NCBI RefSeq assembly: GCF_007018905.1 | Contig: NZ_CP041402.1 | Location: 4,824,001 to 4,888,000 of the forward strand | Direction: 5' to 3' | Length of the DNA: 64,000 nucleotides | From: Tardiphaga sp. vice304 | GTDB lineage: Bacteria > Pseudomonadota > Alphaproteobacteria > Rhizobiales > Xanthobacteraceae | Shown here: positions 9,488 through 18,491 of the stretch, piece by piece | How the letters are laid out: the number at the start of each line of letters is the position of its first letter | Position numbering within the stretch: position 1 is the stretch's first letter | Program-made: the position numbers and the translations under genes | The notes under the pieces: model-generated | What the model was told of the DNA's origin: nothing | The model's input: the letters and a program-made list of their open reading frames with translations, nothing else | The model's database searches: none

Positions 9488-10513
9488 GTGAACCGTTTTG
9501 CCATCGCCCTCGCCGCCACGGTCAGCATCGTCGCCGCCTCGGTTGCCCCCGCCCGGGCGCAGGCGCCGACCACGTTGCTGAATGTCTCCTACGACATTGC
9601 GCGCGAGCTCTACGCCGAGATCAACACGGCCTTCATCAAGCATTGGAAGGCCAAGACCGGCCAGGACATCACGGTCAACCAGTCGCACAACGGCTCGTCG
9701 CGGCAGGCGCGCTCGATCCTGGAAGGCCTCGAGGCCGACGTCGTCACCTTCAACCAGGTGACGGACGTGCAGGTGCTGTACGACAAGGGCAAGCTGATCC
9801 CGAAGGACTGGGCGACCCGGCTACCGAACAATTCCTCGCCCTACTACTCGTTGCCGGCGTTTCTGGTGCGCGCGGGCAATCCCAAGGGCATCAAGGACTG
9901 GGGCGATCTGGTGAAGCCCGGCGTGCAGGTGATCTTCCCGAACCCGAAGACTTCCGGCAATGCGCGCTACACCTATCTGGCCGCCTATGCCTATGCCAAG
10001 CATACGTTTAACGACGAGGCCAAGGCCGACGCCTTCATCAAGCAGCTGTTCGCCAACGTGCCGGTGTTCGACACCGGCGGCCGGGCTGCGACCACCACTT
10101 TCGTTGAGCGCGGCACCGGCGACGTGCTGATCACCTTCGAGGCCGAAACCTCCTCGATCCGCGATCTCTCTGGAAAAGATGCCGGAGGCAAGGACAAGTT
10201 TGAGGTCGTGGTGCCGCCGACCAGCCTGCTGGCGGAGTTCCCGGTCACCGTGGTCGACAAATATGCCGACAAGCATGGCACCCGCGCGCTCGCCACCGCC
10301 TATCTCGAATTCCTGTATTCGCCGGAAGGCCAGGCGATCGAGCTGAAGGGCTATAACCGCGTCGCCGATCAGGCCGTGATGGCGAAGAACAAGGACAAGT
10401 TCCCGGACGTCAAGCTGTACCGCGTCGAAGAGGAATTCGGCGGCTGGGACAAGCTCAATGCCGAGCATCTCAATGCCGGCGCGAAGCTGGATCTGTTGTT
10501 CGGCGGAAAGTGA
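9488..10513 (+). CDS. cysP: Periplasmic thiosulfate/sulfate-binding protein (CysP type)
   Basis: Binding protein of 341 residues with signal peptide MNRFAIALAATVSIVAASVA and cleavage near ARAQA. The ligand-site segments QSHNGSSRQA, DVVTFNQVTDVQVLYDKGKLIP, RLPNNSSPYYS and NPKTSGNARYTYLAA follow the CysP (thiosulfate) pattern, unlike the Sbp-type protein at 4134-5138. The start is GTG 9488, 8 nt after an AAGGGG site. It is in frame with an unlikely longer reading frame that begins at 9323. It heads cysP-cysT-cysW on the plus strand, divergent from cysG. Confidence 0.92.
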   Translation: MNRFAIALAATVSIVAASVAPARAQAPTTLLNVSYDIARELYAEINTAFIKHWKAKTGQDITVNQSHNGSSRQARSILEGLEADVVTFNQVTDVQVLYDKGKLIPKDWATRLPNNSSPYYSLPAFLVRAGNPKGIKDWGDLVKPGVQVIFPNPKTSGNARYTYLAAYAYAKHTFNDEAKADAFIKQLFANVPVFDTGGRAATTTFVERGTGDVLITFEAETSSIRDLSGKDAGGKDKFEVVVPPTSLLAEFPVTVVDKYADKHGTRALATAYLEFLYSPEGQAIELKGYNRVADQAVMAKNKDKFPDVKLYRVEEEFGGWDKLNAEHLNAGAKLDLLFGGK

Positions 10514-10522
10514 CCGCCAGCG

Positions 10523-10618
10523 ATGATCGCGTAGGGTGGGCAAAGCGAAGCGTGCCCACCCTACGCGATCATGACAACAGAGGTGGGCACGGCGCAGCGC
10601 GCCTTTGCCCACCCTGCG
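10523..10618. repeat. Long palindrome plus inverted second copy (GGTGGGCA family)
   Basis: Directly after cysP, perfect 20-bp arms (10523-10542 and 10553-10572) enclose a 10-nt loop. A related inverted copy of GGTGGGCA...TGCCCACC follows at about 10582-10615. It resembles the dispersed palindromic repeats of Bradyrhizobium-like genomes. As RNA it would form a very stable hairpin between cysP and cysT, which could raise binding-protein mRNA over permease mRNA. Confidence 0.8.
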
Positions 10619-10670
10619 ACTGCTGTTAAGAAAACGCTGCATCGCCTCTCACCCACAGGGCCTCCCCACA

Positions 10671-11498
10671 TTGCGACGTAGCGTCATTCCAGGGTTCGGG
10701 CTCGCGCTCGGCATCACCTTCCTCTATCTCGGCGCGATCGTGCTGCTGCCGCTGTGCGCGCTGATCCTGAAGGCGTCCGATGTCGGGCTGGCGCAATTCT
10801 GGGGCATCATGTCTTCACCGCGCACATTGTCGGCGCTGCGGGTCACGGTAACGATGGCGCTGGCGGCCACCGCGTTCAATGCGGTCTACGGCCTGCTGCT
10901 GGCCTGGGTGCTGGCGCGCTATGAATTTCCCGGCAAACGGCTGCTCGACGCGCTGGTCGATGTGCCGTTCGCGCTGCCGACGGCGGTAGCTGGCCTGGCG
11001 CTGACCGCGCTGTTCTCGAAGAACGGCTGGTTCGGCGCGCCGCTCGATGCGCTGGGCCTGCAGGTTGCCTATACGCCGCTCGGCATCGCGATCGCGATGG
11101 CCTTCACCAGCATTCCCTTCGTGGTGCGGACGGTACAGCCGGTGATCGAGGATCTCGGCTCCGACGTCGAGGAAGCCGGCCGCTCGCTCGGCGCCAACGA
11201 CTTCCAGATCCTGTGGCGGGTGATTTTCCCGGCGATCTTCCCGGCGTTTCTCGCCGGCTGCTCGCTGTCGTTTGCGCGCAGCCTCGGCGAATTCGGCGCG
11301 GTGATCTTCATCGCCGGCAACCAGCCGATGAAAACCGAGATCGTGGCGCTGCTCACCTTCATCCGGCTGGAGGAATACAATTACGAGGCTGCCGCCGCCA
11401 TCGCGGTGGTGATGCTGCTGATGGCCTTCACCATGCTGATCATCACCAATGCGGTGCAGGCCTGGCACCTGCGCTATCTCGGCCGGGGAGACGCATGA
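10671..11498 (+). CDS. cysT: Second sulfate/thiosulfate ABC permease CysT
   Basis: Permease of about 275 residues paralogous to the product of 3270-4106. It has six hydrophobic segments, the EAA loop VEEAGRSLGANDFQILWRVIFPAI and ARSLGEFGAVIFIAGNQP. The start is uncertain. No ATG suits it, and the open frame to 10605 runs back into the palindromic repeat. TTG at 10671 (LRRSVIPGFG) aligns with the first copy's N-terminus and is preferred. Its stop overlaps the cysW start (ATGATG). Confidence 0.9.
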   Translation: MRRSVIPGFGLALGITFLYLGAIVLLPLCALILKASDVGLAQFWGIMSSPRTLSALRVTVTMALAATAFNAVYGLLLAWVLARYEFPGKRLLDALVDVPFALPTAVAGLALTALFSKNGWFGAPLDALGLQVAYTPLGIAIAMAFTSIPFVVRTVQPVIEDLGSDVEEAGRSLGANDFQILWRVIFPAIFPAFLAGCSLSFARSLGEFGAVIFIAGNQPMKTEIVALLTFIRLEEYNYEAAAAIAVVMLLMAFTMLIITNAVQAWHLRYLGRGDA

Positions 11499-12385
11499 TG
11501 GAAAAGCCGGTCTCGGAACGCGCCCATACCGAATGGAGGGTGACGCCGGTCGGCGCCGGCCCGGTGGCGCGCCGCGTCGTGCTCGGCATCGTCACCGTCG
11601 TGACGCTGCTGTTCCTGGTGGCGCCGCTGGCACTGATCGTCTCCTCGGCGCTGTCGCAGGGCGTCGGCGTGTTCGTCCGCAGCCTGTCCGATCCCGGCAC
11701 CCAGCACGCGATCTGGCTGACGGTGATCACCGCGCTGATCGCCGTGCCGATGAACATCCTGTTCGGCCTTGCCGCCGCGTGGACCGTGACAAAATTTGTG
11801 TTTCCCGGCCGCACGCTGCTGATCGCGCTGATCGAACTGCCCTACTCGATCTCGCCGATCGTGGCCGGCGTGGCCTACCTGTTCGTCTATGGCTCACAGG
11901 GCCTGTTCGGACCGGTGCTGGATTATTTCGGGCTGAAGGTAATGTTCGCACTGCCGGCGATCGTGCTGGCCTCGATGTTCGTCACCGCGCCCTTCGTGGC
12001 GCGCGAACTGATCCCCTTGATGCAGGTGCAGGGCACCGACGAGGAAGAGGCCGCGGTGACGCTCGGCGCTTCCGGCTTTGCGACGTTCTGGCGGGTCACG
12101 CTGCCGAATGTGCGCTGGGCGATGTTGTACGGCGCGATCCTGTGCAATGCGCGGGTGATGGGCGAATTCGGCGCGGTCTCGGTGGTCTCCGGCAACATCC
12201 GCGGCCAGACAACCACGCTGCCGCTGCAGATCGAGCTGTTGTATCAGGACTACAACGTCGCCGGCGCCTTTGCCGCAGCGACCGTGCTGACCGCCGTGGC
12301 GCTGGTCACCATCGTCATTAAGGTCGTGCTGGAGCGGATCGGTCGCGAGACCGACGTGCCGCTGGCCCGGCCGCCCGGGCATTAG
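11495..12385 (+). CDS. cysW: Second sulfate/thiosulfate ABC permease CysW
   Basis: Permease of 296 residues with six hydrophobic segments, the EAA loop EEEAAVTLGASGFATFWRVTLPNVRWA and the CysW signature [19 protein letters not shown] 11495 follows GGGGAG and overlaps the cysT stop by 4 bp. No cysA follows: the next gene is malate synthase after a 286-bp gap with a palindromic repeat. ATP hydrolysis must come from a CysA encoded elsewhere, most simply the one at 1350-2405. Confidence 0.94.
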   Translation: MMEKPVSERAHTEWRVTPVGAGPVARRVVLGIVTVVTLLFLVAPLALIVSSALSQGVGVFVRSLSDPGTQHAIWLTVITALIAVPMNILFGLAAAWTVTKFVFPGRTLLIALIELPYSISPIVAGVAYLFVYGSQGLFGPVLDYFGLKVMFALPAIVLASMFVTAPFVARELIPLMQVQGTDEEEAAVTLGASGFATFWRVTLPNVRWAMLYGAILCNARVMGEFGAVSVVSGNIRGQTTTLPLQIELLYQDYNVAGAFAAATVLTAVALVTIVIKVVLERIGRETDVPLARPPGH

Positions 12386-12390
12386 ACTTT

Positions 12391-12536
12391 CTTCCTTCCC
12401 TCTCCCCTTGTGGGAGAGGGTGGACGCGCGTTAGCGCGGCCGGGTGAGGGGTATCCACAAACTCCGAGCCCAGTAACCCCTCATCCGTGACGGCCTTTGG
12501 CCGTGCCACCTTCTCCCACAAGGGGAGAAGGAAGAG
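12391..12536. repeat. Dispersed palindromic repeat, family A (copy 1)
   Basis: Inverted arms beginning CTCCCCTTGTGGGAGAGGGTGG and ending in its near complement about 110 bp later enclose a GC-rich centre containing GCGCGGCCGGGTGAGGGG. The same element occurs at about 26111-26250 and 50969-51099. It fills most of the gap between cysW and glcB. The remaining 12537-12671 shows no recognised element. Confidence 0.85.
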
Positions 12537-12671
12537 GAGCGCCGCCCTGGCCCCCCTTCTCAGCCGCGGGTGTTTGGCGCTAAAAGGGCCCTCTAGACCG
12601 CCTGCGGGCGTCTCTGACGTCGCTTTCCCTGAAAATAGAGCAGAATTGCCGCTTTCGCGAGAAACCCAATC

Positions 12672-14828
12672 ATGAAACGTATCGACGCCCACGGATTGCA
12701 GATCGCCCCCGTTCTGTTCGACTTCATTGCCAAGGAAGCCGCCCCCAAGACCGGCATCGAGCCGGACGCGTTCTGGGCCGGCCTCGCCGGCATCATCCGC
12801 GATCTCGGGCCGAAGAACCGCGAACTCCTGAAATTCCGCGATACGCTGCAGGAGAAGATCGACGCCTGGCATCGCGCCAACAAGGGCGCCTTCGATATGG
12901 CCGCCTATACCGCCTTCCTCAAGGAAATCGGCTACCTGCTGCCGGAGCCGGCGACCAAGACCGTCGAGACCGCCAATGTCGACATCGAGATCGGCCAGAT
13001 CTGCGGCCCGCAGCTCGTGGTGCCGCTGACCAATGCCCGCTATGCGCTGAACGCGGCCAATGCGCGCTGGGGCTCGCTTTACGACGCATTGTACGGCACC
13101 GACGCGATCCCGCATGAGCCGACCGACGGCGGCAAGGGTTACAACAAGGCGCGTGGCGATCGCGTCATCGCCAGGGCCAAGGCCTTCCTCGACCAGGCCG
13201 TGCCGCTCGCCACCGGCAGCCACACCGACGTCACCGAATACAGCATCGTTGCCGGCCAGCTTTCCGTGAAGCTGAACAGCGGCAACATGACCGCGCTGAA
13301 GGACGGCACACAGCTTGCCGGCTATCTCGGCGATTTCGCCTCGCCGAACTCGATCCTGCTGGTCAACAACGGCCTGCATATCGAGGTCGTGATCGACCGT
13401 GCCCACACCATCGGCAAGGACGATGCCGCGGGGGTCGCCGACATGATCATCGAATCCGCGGTCTCCACCATCCTCGACATGGAAGACAGCGTCGCCACGG
13501 TGGACGCCGACGACAAGGTGCTGGTCTATCGCAACACGCTCGGCCTGATGAACGGCACGCTGTCGGCCGACTTCGAGAAGGGCGGCAAGACGCTGACCCG
13601 CGCGCTCAACCCCGACCGCACCTACAAGACGGTCGCCGGCGACAAGATCACCCTGCACGGCCGCAGCCTGCTGCTGATGCGCGCCGTCGGCCACCACATG
13701 TTCACCGACGCCGTGCTGGATTCGGCCGGCGAAGAAATCCCGGAAGGCCTGATGGATGCTGCGGTCGCTGGCCTGCTGGCGATGCACGACCTGAAGTCCA
13801 CCGGCCTGCGCAACAGCCGCACCGGCTCGGTCTATATCGTGAAACCGAAGATGCACGGCCCGGATGAAGTCGCTTTGACCTGCGAGACCTTTGCCCGCGT
13901 CGAACAGATGCTGAAGCTGCCGGAAAACACCATGAAGGTCGGCATCATGGACGAGGAACGCCGCACCACGGTGAACCTCAAGGCCTGCATCCAGAATGCC
14001 TCCGAGCGCATCATGTTCATCAACACGGGATTCCTGGACCGCACCGGCGACGAGATCCATACGTCGATGGAAGCCGGCCCGATGATCCGCAAGAACGACA
14101 TGAAGGCGACGCCGTGGATCAAGGCCTATGAGGAATGGAACGTCGACGTCGGCCTGATCGACGGGTTGCCCGGCCATGCCCAGATCGGCAAGGGGATGTG
14201 GGCCGCACCCGACAAGATGGCCGACATGTTGGTGCAGAAGATCGCCCATGTGAACGCCGGCGCCACCACGGCTTGGGTGCCCTCGCCGACCGCGGCAACG
14301 CTGCACGCGCTGCATTATCACCAGGTCGATGTCGCCGCGCGCCAGAAGGAACTGGCCGAGGGCGGCCCGCGCGCCAAGCTCTCGGAGATCCTGACAATCC
14401 CGGTATCGCAGTCGAACTGGGCGCCGGACGACGTCAAGCAGGAGATCGACAACAATTGCCAGGGCATTCTCGGCTACGTCGTGCGCTGGATCGACCAGGG
14501 CGTCGGCTGCTCCAAGGTGCCGGACATCCACGGCGTCGGCCTGATGGAAGACCGCGCCACTTTGCGCATCTCGGCGCAGCATCTGGCGAACTGGCTGCAT
14601 CAGGGTGTCATAACCCGCGAGCAGGTGATGGAATCGCTGAAGCGGATGGCGATGGTGGTCGACAAGCAGAACGACGGCGATGCGATCTATCAGCCGATGG
14701 CGCCGGGCTTCGACGGCGTCGCCTTCAAGGCCGCCTGCGACCTGATCTTCAAGGGCCGCGAACAGCCGAACGGCTACACCGAGTTCATCCTGACCGCGCG
14801 GCGCCGCGAGGCGAAGGCGCTGGCCTGA
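12672..14828 (+). CDS. glcB: Malate synthase G
   Basis: Cytoplasmic enzyme of 718 residues, close to the usual 720 or so, condensing glyoxylate and acetyl-CoA to malate in the glyoxylate cycle. Catalytic landmarks are [17 protein letters not shown] (Mg-binding acidic region), [17 protein letters not shown], and the C-terminal [20 protein letters not shown] with the presumed catalytic Asp and a nearby Cys (GCSKVP). No isocitrate lyase gene is in the window. A strong terminator follows at once. The large antisense frame over it is a GC shadow. Confidence 0.97.
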   Translation: MKRIDAHGLQIAPVLFDFIAKEAAPKTGIEPDAFWAGLAGIIRDLGPKNRELLKFRDTLQEKIDAWHRANKGAFDMAAYTAFLKEIGYLLPEPATKTVETANVDIEIGQICGPQLVVPLTNARYALNAANARWGSLYDALYGTDAIPHEPTDGGKGYNKARGDRVIARAKAFLDQAVPLATGSHTDVTEYSIVAGQLSVKLNSGNMTALKDGTQLAGYLGDFASPNSILLVNNGLHIEVVIDRAHTIGKDDAAGVADMIIESAVSTILDMEDSVATVDADDKVLVYRNTLGLMNGTLSADFEKGGKTLTRALNPDRTYKTVAGDKITLHGRSLLLMRAVGHHMFTDAVLDSAGEEIPEGLMDAAVAGLLAMHDLKSTGLRNSRTGSVYIVKPKMHGPDEVALTCETFARVEQMLKLPENTMKVGIMDEERRTTVNLKACIQNASERIMFINTGFLDRTGDEIHTSMEAGPMIRKNDMKATPWIKAYEEWNVDVGLIDGLPGHAQIGKGMWAAPDKMADMLVQKIAHVNAGATTAWVPSPTAATLHALHYHQVDVAARQKELAEGGPRAKLSEILTIPVSQSNWAPDDVKQEIDNNCQGILGYVVRWIDQGVGCSKVPDIHGVGLMEDRATLRISAQHLANWLHQGVITREQVMESLKRMAMVVDKQNDGDAIYQPMAPGFDGVAFKAACDLIFKGREQPNGYTEFILTARRREAKALA

Positions 14829-14832
14829 TCCA

Positions 14833-14866
14833 ACAAAAAAGCCCCGGCAAGTTGCCGGGGCTTTTC
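14833..14866 (+). terminator. Rho-independent terminator after glcB
   Basis: GCCCCGGCAA and TTGCCGGGGC form a near-perfect hairpin at 14841-14861, followed by TTTTCGTT. It begins 13 bp after the glcB stop. An A-run on the other side could let it act for the minus-strand small gene as well. Confidence 0.9.
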
Positions 14867-14897
14867 GTTGTAATCGCCATACCTGGGATCAGCGCGG

Positions 14898-15053
14898 CTA
14901 GAATACCGCGATATATTTCAACAGCGAGATCACGCCGAGAATGATCACCACGACGCGGCAGATCTGCTTGGCGCGACCGTCGATCGGCAACAGGTTGATC
15001 AGATACAGGATCAGGATAACGACGAGAAACGTAATCAGGACGCCGACGAGCAT
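14898..15053 (-). CDS. Small two-helix membrane protein (Thivi_2564-like)
   Basis: A 51-residue protein, MLVGVLITFLVVILILYLIN... ending LLKYIAVF, with two hydrophobic helices separated by a short LPIDGRAKQICR turn. It resembles the small Thivi_2564 family of membrane proteins, whose function is unknown. ATG 15051-15053 follows GGGGAA at good spacing. A GGAAC-N16-TGTT sequence upstream (15117-15141) suggests control by the stress sigma factor EcfG. Confidence 0.75.
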   Translation of the reverse strand: MLVGVLITFLVVILILYLINLLPIDGRAKQICRVVVIILGVISLLKYIAVF

Positions 15054-15116
15054 AGTGAAATTCCCCAGCTTGGTTCAGATGAGCACGGCCATCAGTGGCG
15101 TTGTGCGATGCATGAC

Positions 15117-15141
15117 AACACCAAGGCAAACCGCGAGTTCC
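15117..15141 (-). promoter_or_regulatory. EcfG-type promoter upstream of the small membrane gene
   Basis: On the minus strand GGAAC (15141-15137), a 16-bp spacer and TGTT (15120-15117) match the alphaproteobacterial EcfG consensus GGAAC-N16/17-CGTT except for one base. It lies about 64 bp before the start codon at 15053. Confidence 0.5.
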
Positions 15142-15155
15142 ATGCAGGGAACCGA

Positions 15156-15779
15156 TTATTCCTGAACTGGGCGCTCGAATTTGGCGCGGATCGCTTCCGG
15201 GGCCGGTGACATGTTGAGCGATGCACCTCGTTTATCCGGGCGGTTGGTGACCATCAGGCCGCCGGCGCCGGCAACGATATCACCCTTGCGCAGCGTTGGA
15301 TCATCCTCGACCTTCACGGGCGCCAGTCCCAGTTGATCTTTGCCGTTGCAGGTGCAACCGGCCACCAGCTCGGTACGATACTTGAACGCGTTCGGAAGCG
15401 CCGTATACGGTTTTCCCGTCTCGGTCGCGGCCTGATCGATGGCGCTTCCATACACGACGGTGGTTTCACTGGCCGGACAGAAATTGGTGCACGACGCCGC
15501 GCGCGACGCGCTATCCGTGGCTGATATCGGAAAATAGCGCCCGTCGCAGCTACGGACGCAAAACGCCTGTCGCCCGCCCGAGGATGAGCGCGACTCGCGT
15601 CGCTCACCATATCCCCCTTCACTGCCGGACGGCCGCGACAGCGCAGGCGGCGGTCGGTCATCGACAATTCCGCCAAACAGGGCAGAGAAGAAATCCTGAG
15701 CCTGGACCGGCGTCGCCGATGGCATGGCAAAGGCAACGGCAGAGGCGATCAACGCCATTCGTGCAGGAAAACGGCGCAT
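15156..15779 (-). CDS. DUF2865 domain secreted protein
   Basis: A 207-residue protein with a signal peptide (MRRFPARMALIASAVAFAM...VQAQD). It has a cysteine-rich DUF2865-like core with FCVRSCDGRYFPIS, then CTNFCPA and GCTCNGKDQ, suggesting disulfides in the periplasm. The family is found in rhizobia and relatives and has no known function. It begins 26 bp after the L,D-transpeptidase stop on the same strand, so the two are probably one operon and the protein may act in the cell envelope. Confidence 0.85.
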   Translation of the reverse strand: MRRFPARMALIASAVAFAMPSATPVQAQDFFSALFGGIVDDRPPPALSRPSGSEGGYGERRESRSSSGGRQAFCVRSCDGRYFPISATDSASRAASCTNFCPASETTVVYGSAIDQAATETGKPYTALPNAFKYRTELVAGCTCNGKDQLGLAPVKVEDDPTLRKGDIVAGAGGLMVTNRPDKRGASLNMSPAPEAIRAKFERPVQE

Positions 15780-15804
15780 GGAACCTCCCCGAGAGTACGT
15801 AGCT

Positions 15805-16572
15805 TCAGTAGACCGACGGTGCCGACAGGTTCATGGCCTGTCGTCCGTCGGCCGAACGCGGCGAGTTGGCCGCGCGCGGCACATCACGAACCGCTTCGAA
15901 GCGCGGCGCTGGACCCGACTTCGGCAGCACCACCACCCTGGTGCCAACCGCGACGCGACTGAAAAGGTCCGCGACGTCTTCGTTGGTCAAACGAATGCAG
16001 CCCGACGATACGAACTTGCCGATCGTCGATGCATCGTTGGTGCCGTGAATGCGATAGATGCTCGAGCCGAGATACATGGCACGTGCGCCAAGCGGGTTGC
16101 CGGGGCCGCCTGCCATGAAACGCGGAAGATAGGGCTGGCGTGCAATCATCTCGGCTGGCGGATGCCAGTCCGGCCATTCCGCCTTGCGGCTGACGGTCTG
16201 TGTGCCGGCCCAGGTGAAGCCTTCGCGTCCGACGCCGACGCCGTAGCGCATCGCCCGACCATTGCCGAGCACGTAGTAAAGATAGGTGTTGGCGGTATCG
16301 ATCACGATTGTGCCCGGCGCTTCGCGGCTGTTGAAAGACACTTCGGTCCGGCGGAAACGTTCCGGTGTCGCCGAGCTATCCTCGCCTGCTTCCGGAGCAT
16401 CCATCACATCGTGCTCCGGAAAGCCGTTCGACGGGGCCGAAGCGTAGCTCATGACCTGCGCGGATGCGCCGGTCGACCACAGCGTCGGCGCCAGAACCAG
16501 CGCGGCTGCGAAAGCCAGCGCAGGGGCCGACCGCAGCGACAACTTTTGATTTCGAGAAGATGCCTGCGACAT
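15805..16572 (-). CDS. L,D-transpeptidase (YkuD domain), periplasmic
   Basis: Envelope enzyme of 255 residues that would form 3-3 peptidoglycan crosslinks or attach proteins to the wall. A signal peptide (SAPALAFAAALVLAP...GASAQ) is followed by the YkuD domain with the catalytic motif HGTNDASTIGKFVSSGCIRL (His and Cys visible) and PEMIARQPYLPRFM-type spacing. The start at 16572 follows GGGG and gives a proper signal peptide. A GGAAC-N16-GGTT sequence at 16614-16638 suggests EcfG control of it and its DUF2865 partner. Confidence 0.93.
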   Translation of the reverse strand: MSQASSRNQKLSLRSAPALAFAAALVLAPTLWSTGASAQVMSYASAPSNGFPEHDVMDAPEAGEDSSATPERFRRTEVSFNSREAPGTIVIDTANTYLYYVLGNGRAMRYGVGVGREGFTWAGTQTVSRKAEWPDWHPPAEMIARQPYLPRFMAGGPGNPLGARAMYLGSSIYRIHGTNDASTIGKFVSSGCIRLTNEDVADLFSRVAVGTRVVVLPKSGPAPRFEAVRDVPRAANSPRSADGRQAMNLSAPSVY

Positions 16573-16613
16573 GATTGGCCCCGTTGATGCGTCATGATGA
16601 TGACTGTTCAAAC

Positions 16614-16638
16614 AACCACGCCAGTGCCGAACAGTTCC
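16614..16638 (-). promoter_or_regulatory. EcfG-type promoter for the L,D-transpeptidase operon
   Basis: Minus-strand GGAAC (16638-16634), a 16-bp spacer and GGTT (16617-16614), 42 bp before the start codon. The three conserved -10 bases GTT match the EcfG consensus. A second copy facing the other way lies 58 bp away. Confidence 0.55.
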
Positions 16639-16695
16639 GCGCGAAGGACGCGCTTCGCGCGCTGTCAACCTCGCCAATGCTCACTATTTCGCGAT

Positions 16696-16720
16696 GGAAC
16701 CTTCGATCGAATTGCCGGTT
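16696..16720 (+). promoter_or_regulatory. EcfG-type promoter for the AI-2E transporter gene
   Basis: Plus-strand GGAAC (16696-16700), a 16-bp spacer and GGTT (16717-16720), 63 bp before the chosen start of the AI-2E family gene. Spacing and bases are the same as in the divergent L,D-transpeptidase promoter. Confidence 0.5.
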
Positions 16721-16782
16721 ATGGGGCCTCAGGCAAACAATCCCCTAGTGAGGGCTCTGCTCTGCAACGGAGCAACGCGCCG

Positions 16783-17949
16783 ATGAGCAAAGTTCGAACG
16801 TTGCCCGATAAGAAAAGCGATAGCTCTAAAAGACCGTCCATGAGCGCGGCGCAGAAGACGGAGTCCTCTCACCCGGGCACGCCTATTCCGGACAGCAATG
16901 CCTATCAGCCACCTGTCATCCGCCGCGCCGAGGTGGTTGCCTTCGCCTTGGTGTCAATGCTGATTATCACCGTCGTGGCAGTGCTCTATGTCGCCAAGGC
17001 GTTTTTCCTTCCTATCGTCACCGCGTTCATCGTCGGCACCATGCTGTCTCCCGCCGCCACCTTCCTGGAAAAGCGCGGCATCCCGCGTGCGGTCTCGGCG
17101 GTGCTGATCGTCATCGGCGTTACCGGAGGGCTCGCTTTCATCGTCGGGCTGATCTCGGCGCCGCTGATGGAGTGGACCACGCGGCTGCCCGAGCTGGGAA
17201 CGCTGCTCAAGGACAAGCTGCACGTGTTCGACCGGCCGCTGGCGCTGTGGCACCAGATACAGGTGCTGTTCGGCGGCTCCGAGACGCTGGCGACGACCAG
17301 GTTCGAAATGCCGAAGATCGACTGGGTGCAGCCGACGCTGGAATTCCTGTCGCCGACCTTCACCGAATTCCTCCTGTTCTTCGCCATCCTGGTGCTGTTC
17401 ATCGCCAGTTGGAAGGACCTGCGCCGCGCGATGATCATGAACTTCGCCGATCACGAATGGCGATTGCGCACGCTTCGGATTCTCAACGCCATCGAGACCA
17501 GCCTGGGAGGCTACCTGATCACGGTTACGATGATCAATTTTGGCGTCGGCATCGCCACCGGCCTGATTTGCGCGCTCACCGGAATGCCCAATCCCGCCGG
17601 CCTCGGCGCGCTCGCCGCGACGCTGAACTTCTTTCCGATCATCGGGCCGGTCGCGATGTTCGTCATCCTGGTGGCGGTCGGCATCATCACCTCCGCCACG
17701 CTCGGCGCCGGCCTTCTCGCCGCCGCGCTTTTCGTCGGACTGACCTTCATCGAGGGCCACTTCATCACGCCGGCTATCATCGGGCGGCGGCTGCAGCTCA
17801 ATGCGCTGGCAGTGTTTCTTGCACTAGCCTTCTGGACCTGGCTCTGGGGGCCGATGGGCGGCTTCCTCGCGTCGCCGATCCTGATCGTCGGGCTGATCCT
17901 GAAGGAGCATTTGATGCCGACCGACAAGACGCAGTTGCCGCCGGATTGA
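16783..17949 (+). CDS. AI-2E family (PerM-like) membrane transporter
   Basis: Integral membrane protein of about 388 residues of the AI-2E exporter superfamily. A short polar N-terminus precedes about seven to eight hydrophobic segments, with the paired early helices ALVSMLIITVVAVLYVAKAF and FLPIVTAFIVGTMLSPAA. Family-like motifs are NFFPIIGPVAMFVI and FIEGHFITPAIIGRRLQLNALAVF. The substrate is unknown: the family includes autoinducer and Na+/H+ transporters. Start 16783 is preferred because it has GGAG upstream and the frame from 16594 overlaps the putative promoter. Confidence 0.9.
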   Translation: MSKVRTLPDKKSDSSKRPSMSAAQKTESSHPGTPIPDSNAYQPPVIRRAEVVAFALVSMLIITVVAVLYVAKAFFLPIVTAFIVGTMLSPAATFLEKRGIPRAVSAVLIVIGVTGGLAFIVGLISAPLMEWTTRLPELGTLLKDKLHVFDRPLALWHQIQVLFGGSETLATTRFEMPKIDWVQPTLEFLSPTFTEFLLFFAILVLFIASWKDLRRAMIMNFADHEWRLRTLRILNAIETSLGGYLITVTMINFGVGIATGLICALTGMPNPAGLGALAATLNFFPIIGPVAMFVILVAVGIITSATLGAGLLAAALFVGLTFIEGHFITPAIIGRRLQLNALAVFLALAFWTWLWGPMGGFLASPILIVGLILKEHLMPTDKTQLPPD

Positions 17950-17962
17950 CCGGTTCACGAAT

Positions 17963-17987
17963 GGAACTTCCGGCCCGACCCGGCGTT
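17963..17987 (+). promoter_or_regulatory. EcfG promoter, perfect match, upstream of the DUF883 gene
   Basis: GGAAC (17963-17967), a 16-bp spacer and CGTT (17984-17987) match the EcfG consensus exactly. It sits 32 bp before the DUF883 start codon and just after the AI-2E stop. Confidence 0.75.
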
Positions 17988-18019
17988 TCAGCATTAGTAT
18001 CAACTCGAGGGGACGGACA

Positions 18020-18388
18020 ATGCGTATCGACGGCGCAGAGAAATTGAAGACCCTGACAGACAGAGCCACCTATGCACGCCTCGAAAAGGATTTATCAGCC
18101 GTGAAAAATGACATCTCCGCCCTCACCGACCAGATCACCGACGTGCTCAACAGCTTTGCCGGCGATGCCAGCAAACAGGCCCGTCGCGGCCTCAAGCAGG
18201 CACGCTCCAATGCCGATTCGATGTGGTCGGACGCGCAGGAGCGCGGCAGTCAGGCCTATGACGCCGCCTATGATGCGGCCTATTCGATGGAAGAGACGGT
18301 GGAAGACGCTATCCACCAGCGACCGCTGGCGGCCGTTGGACTGGCGCTCGGCGTTGGCATCCTGATCGGCGCCGCCTGGCGCCGCTAA
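18020..18388 (+). CDS. DUF883 (ElaB/YqjD-like) membrane-anchored protein
   Basis: A 122-residue protein with an amphipathic coiled-coil N-terminal part (about 15-95, rich in Ala, Asp, Gln and Lys). A C-terminal hydrophobic anchor AAVGLALGVGILIGAAWRR completes it. This is the layout of ElaB/YqjD proteins, which tether to the inner membrane and in E. coli bind ribosomes in stationary phase. The perfect EcfG promoter upstream supports a stress role. The next gene is a holin-like membrane protein, as in the yqjD-yqjE pair. Confidence 0.9.
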   Translation: MRIDGAEKLKTLTDRATYARLEKDLSAVKNDISALTDQITDVLNSFAGDASKQARRGLKQARSNADSMWSDAQERGSQAYDAAYDAAYSMEETVEDAIHQRPLAAVGLALGVGILIGAAWRR

Positions 18389-18432
18389 GGCGTGAGACAC
18401 CGGCGCGCCATTTGCGTATATGACAGACTGCC

Positions 18433-18458
18433 CTGACGGCGCCGCAAGGCGTCGTCAG
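18433..18458 (+). terminator. GNRA-capped hairpin between the DUF883 gene and the next gene
   Basis: An 11-bp stem (18433-18443 with 18448-18458, one G-T pair) closes on the tetraloop GCAA and is followed by TTCGTTT. The weak U tract makes it a leaky terminator or an mRNA-stabilising hairpin. Confidence 0.5.
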
Positions 18459-18491
18459 TTCGTTTGAGGTATCGGTTTCAAGGGGGATTCC

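Noticed and set aside
12318..14600. A 760-residue open frame antisense to malate synthase.
   Set aside because: It mirrors glcB in a GC-rich genome where the antisense frame rarely meets stops. It has no recognisable domain and glcB is certain.
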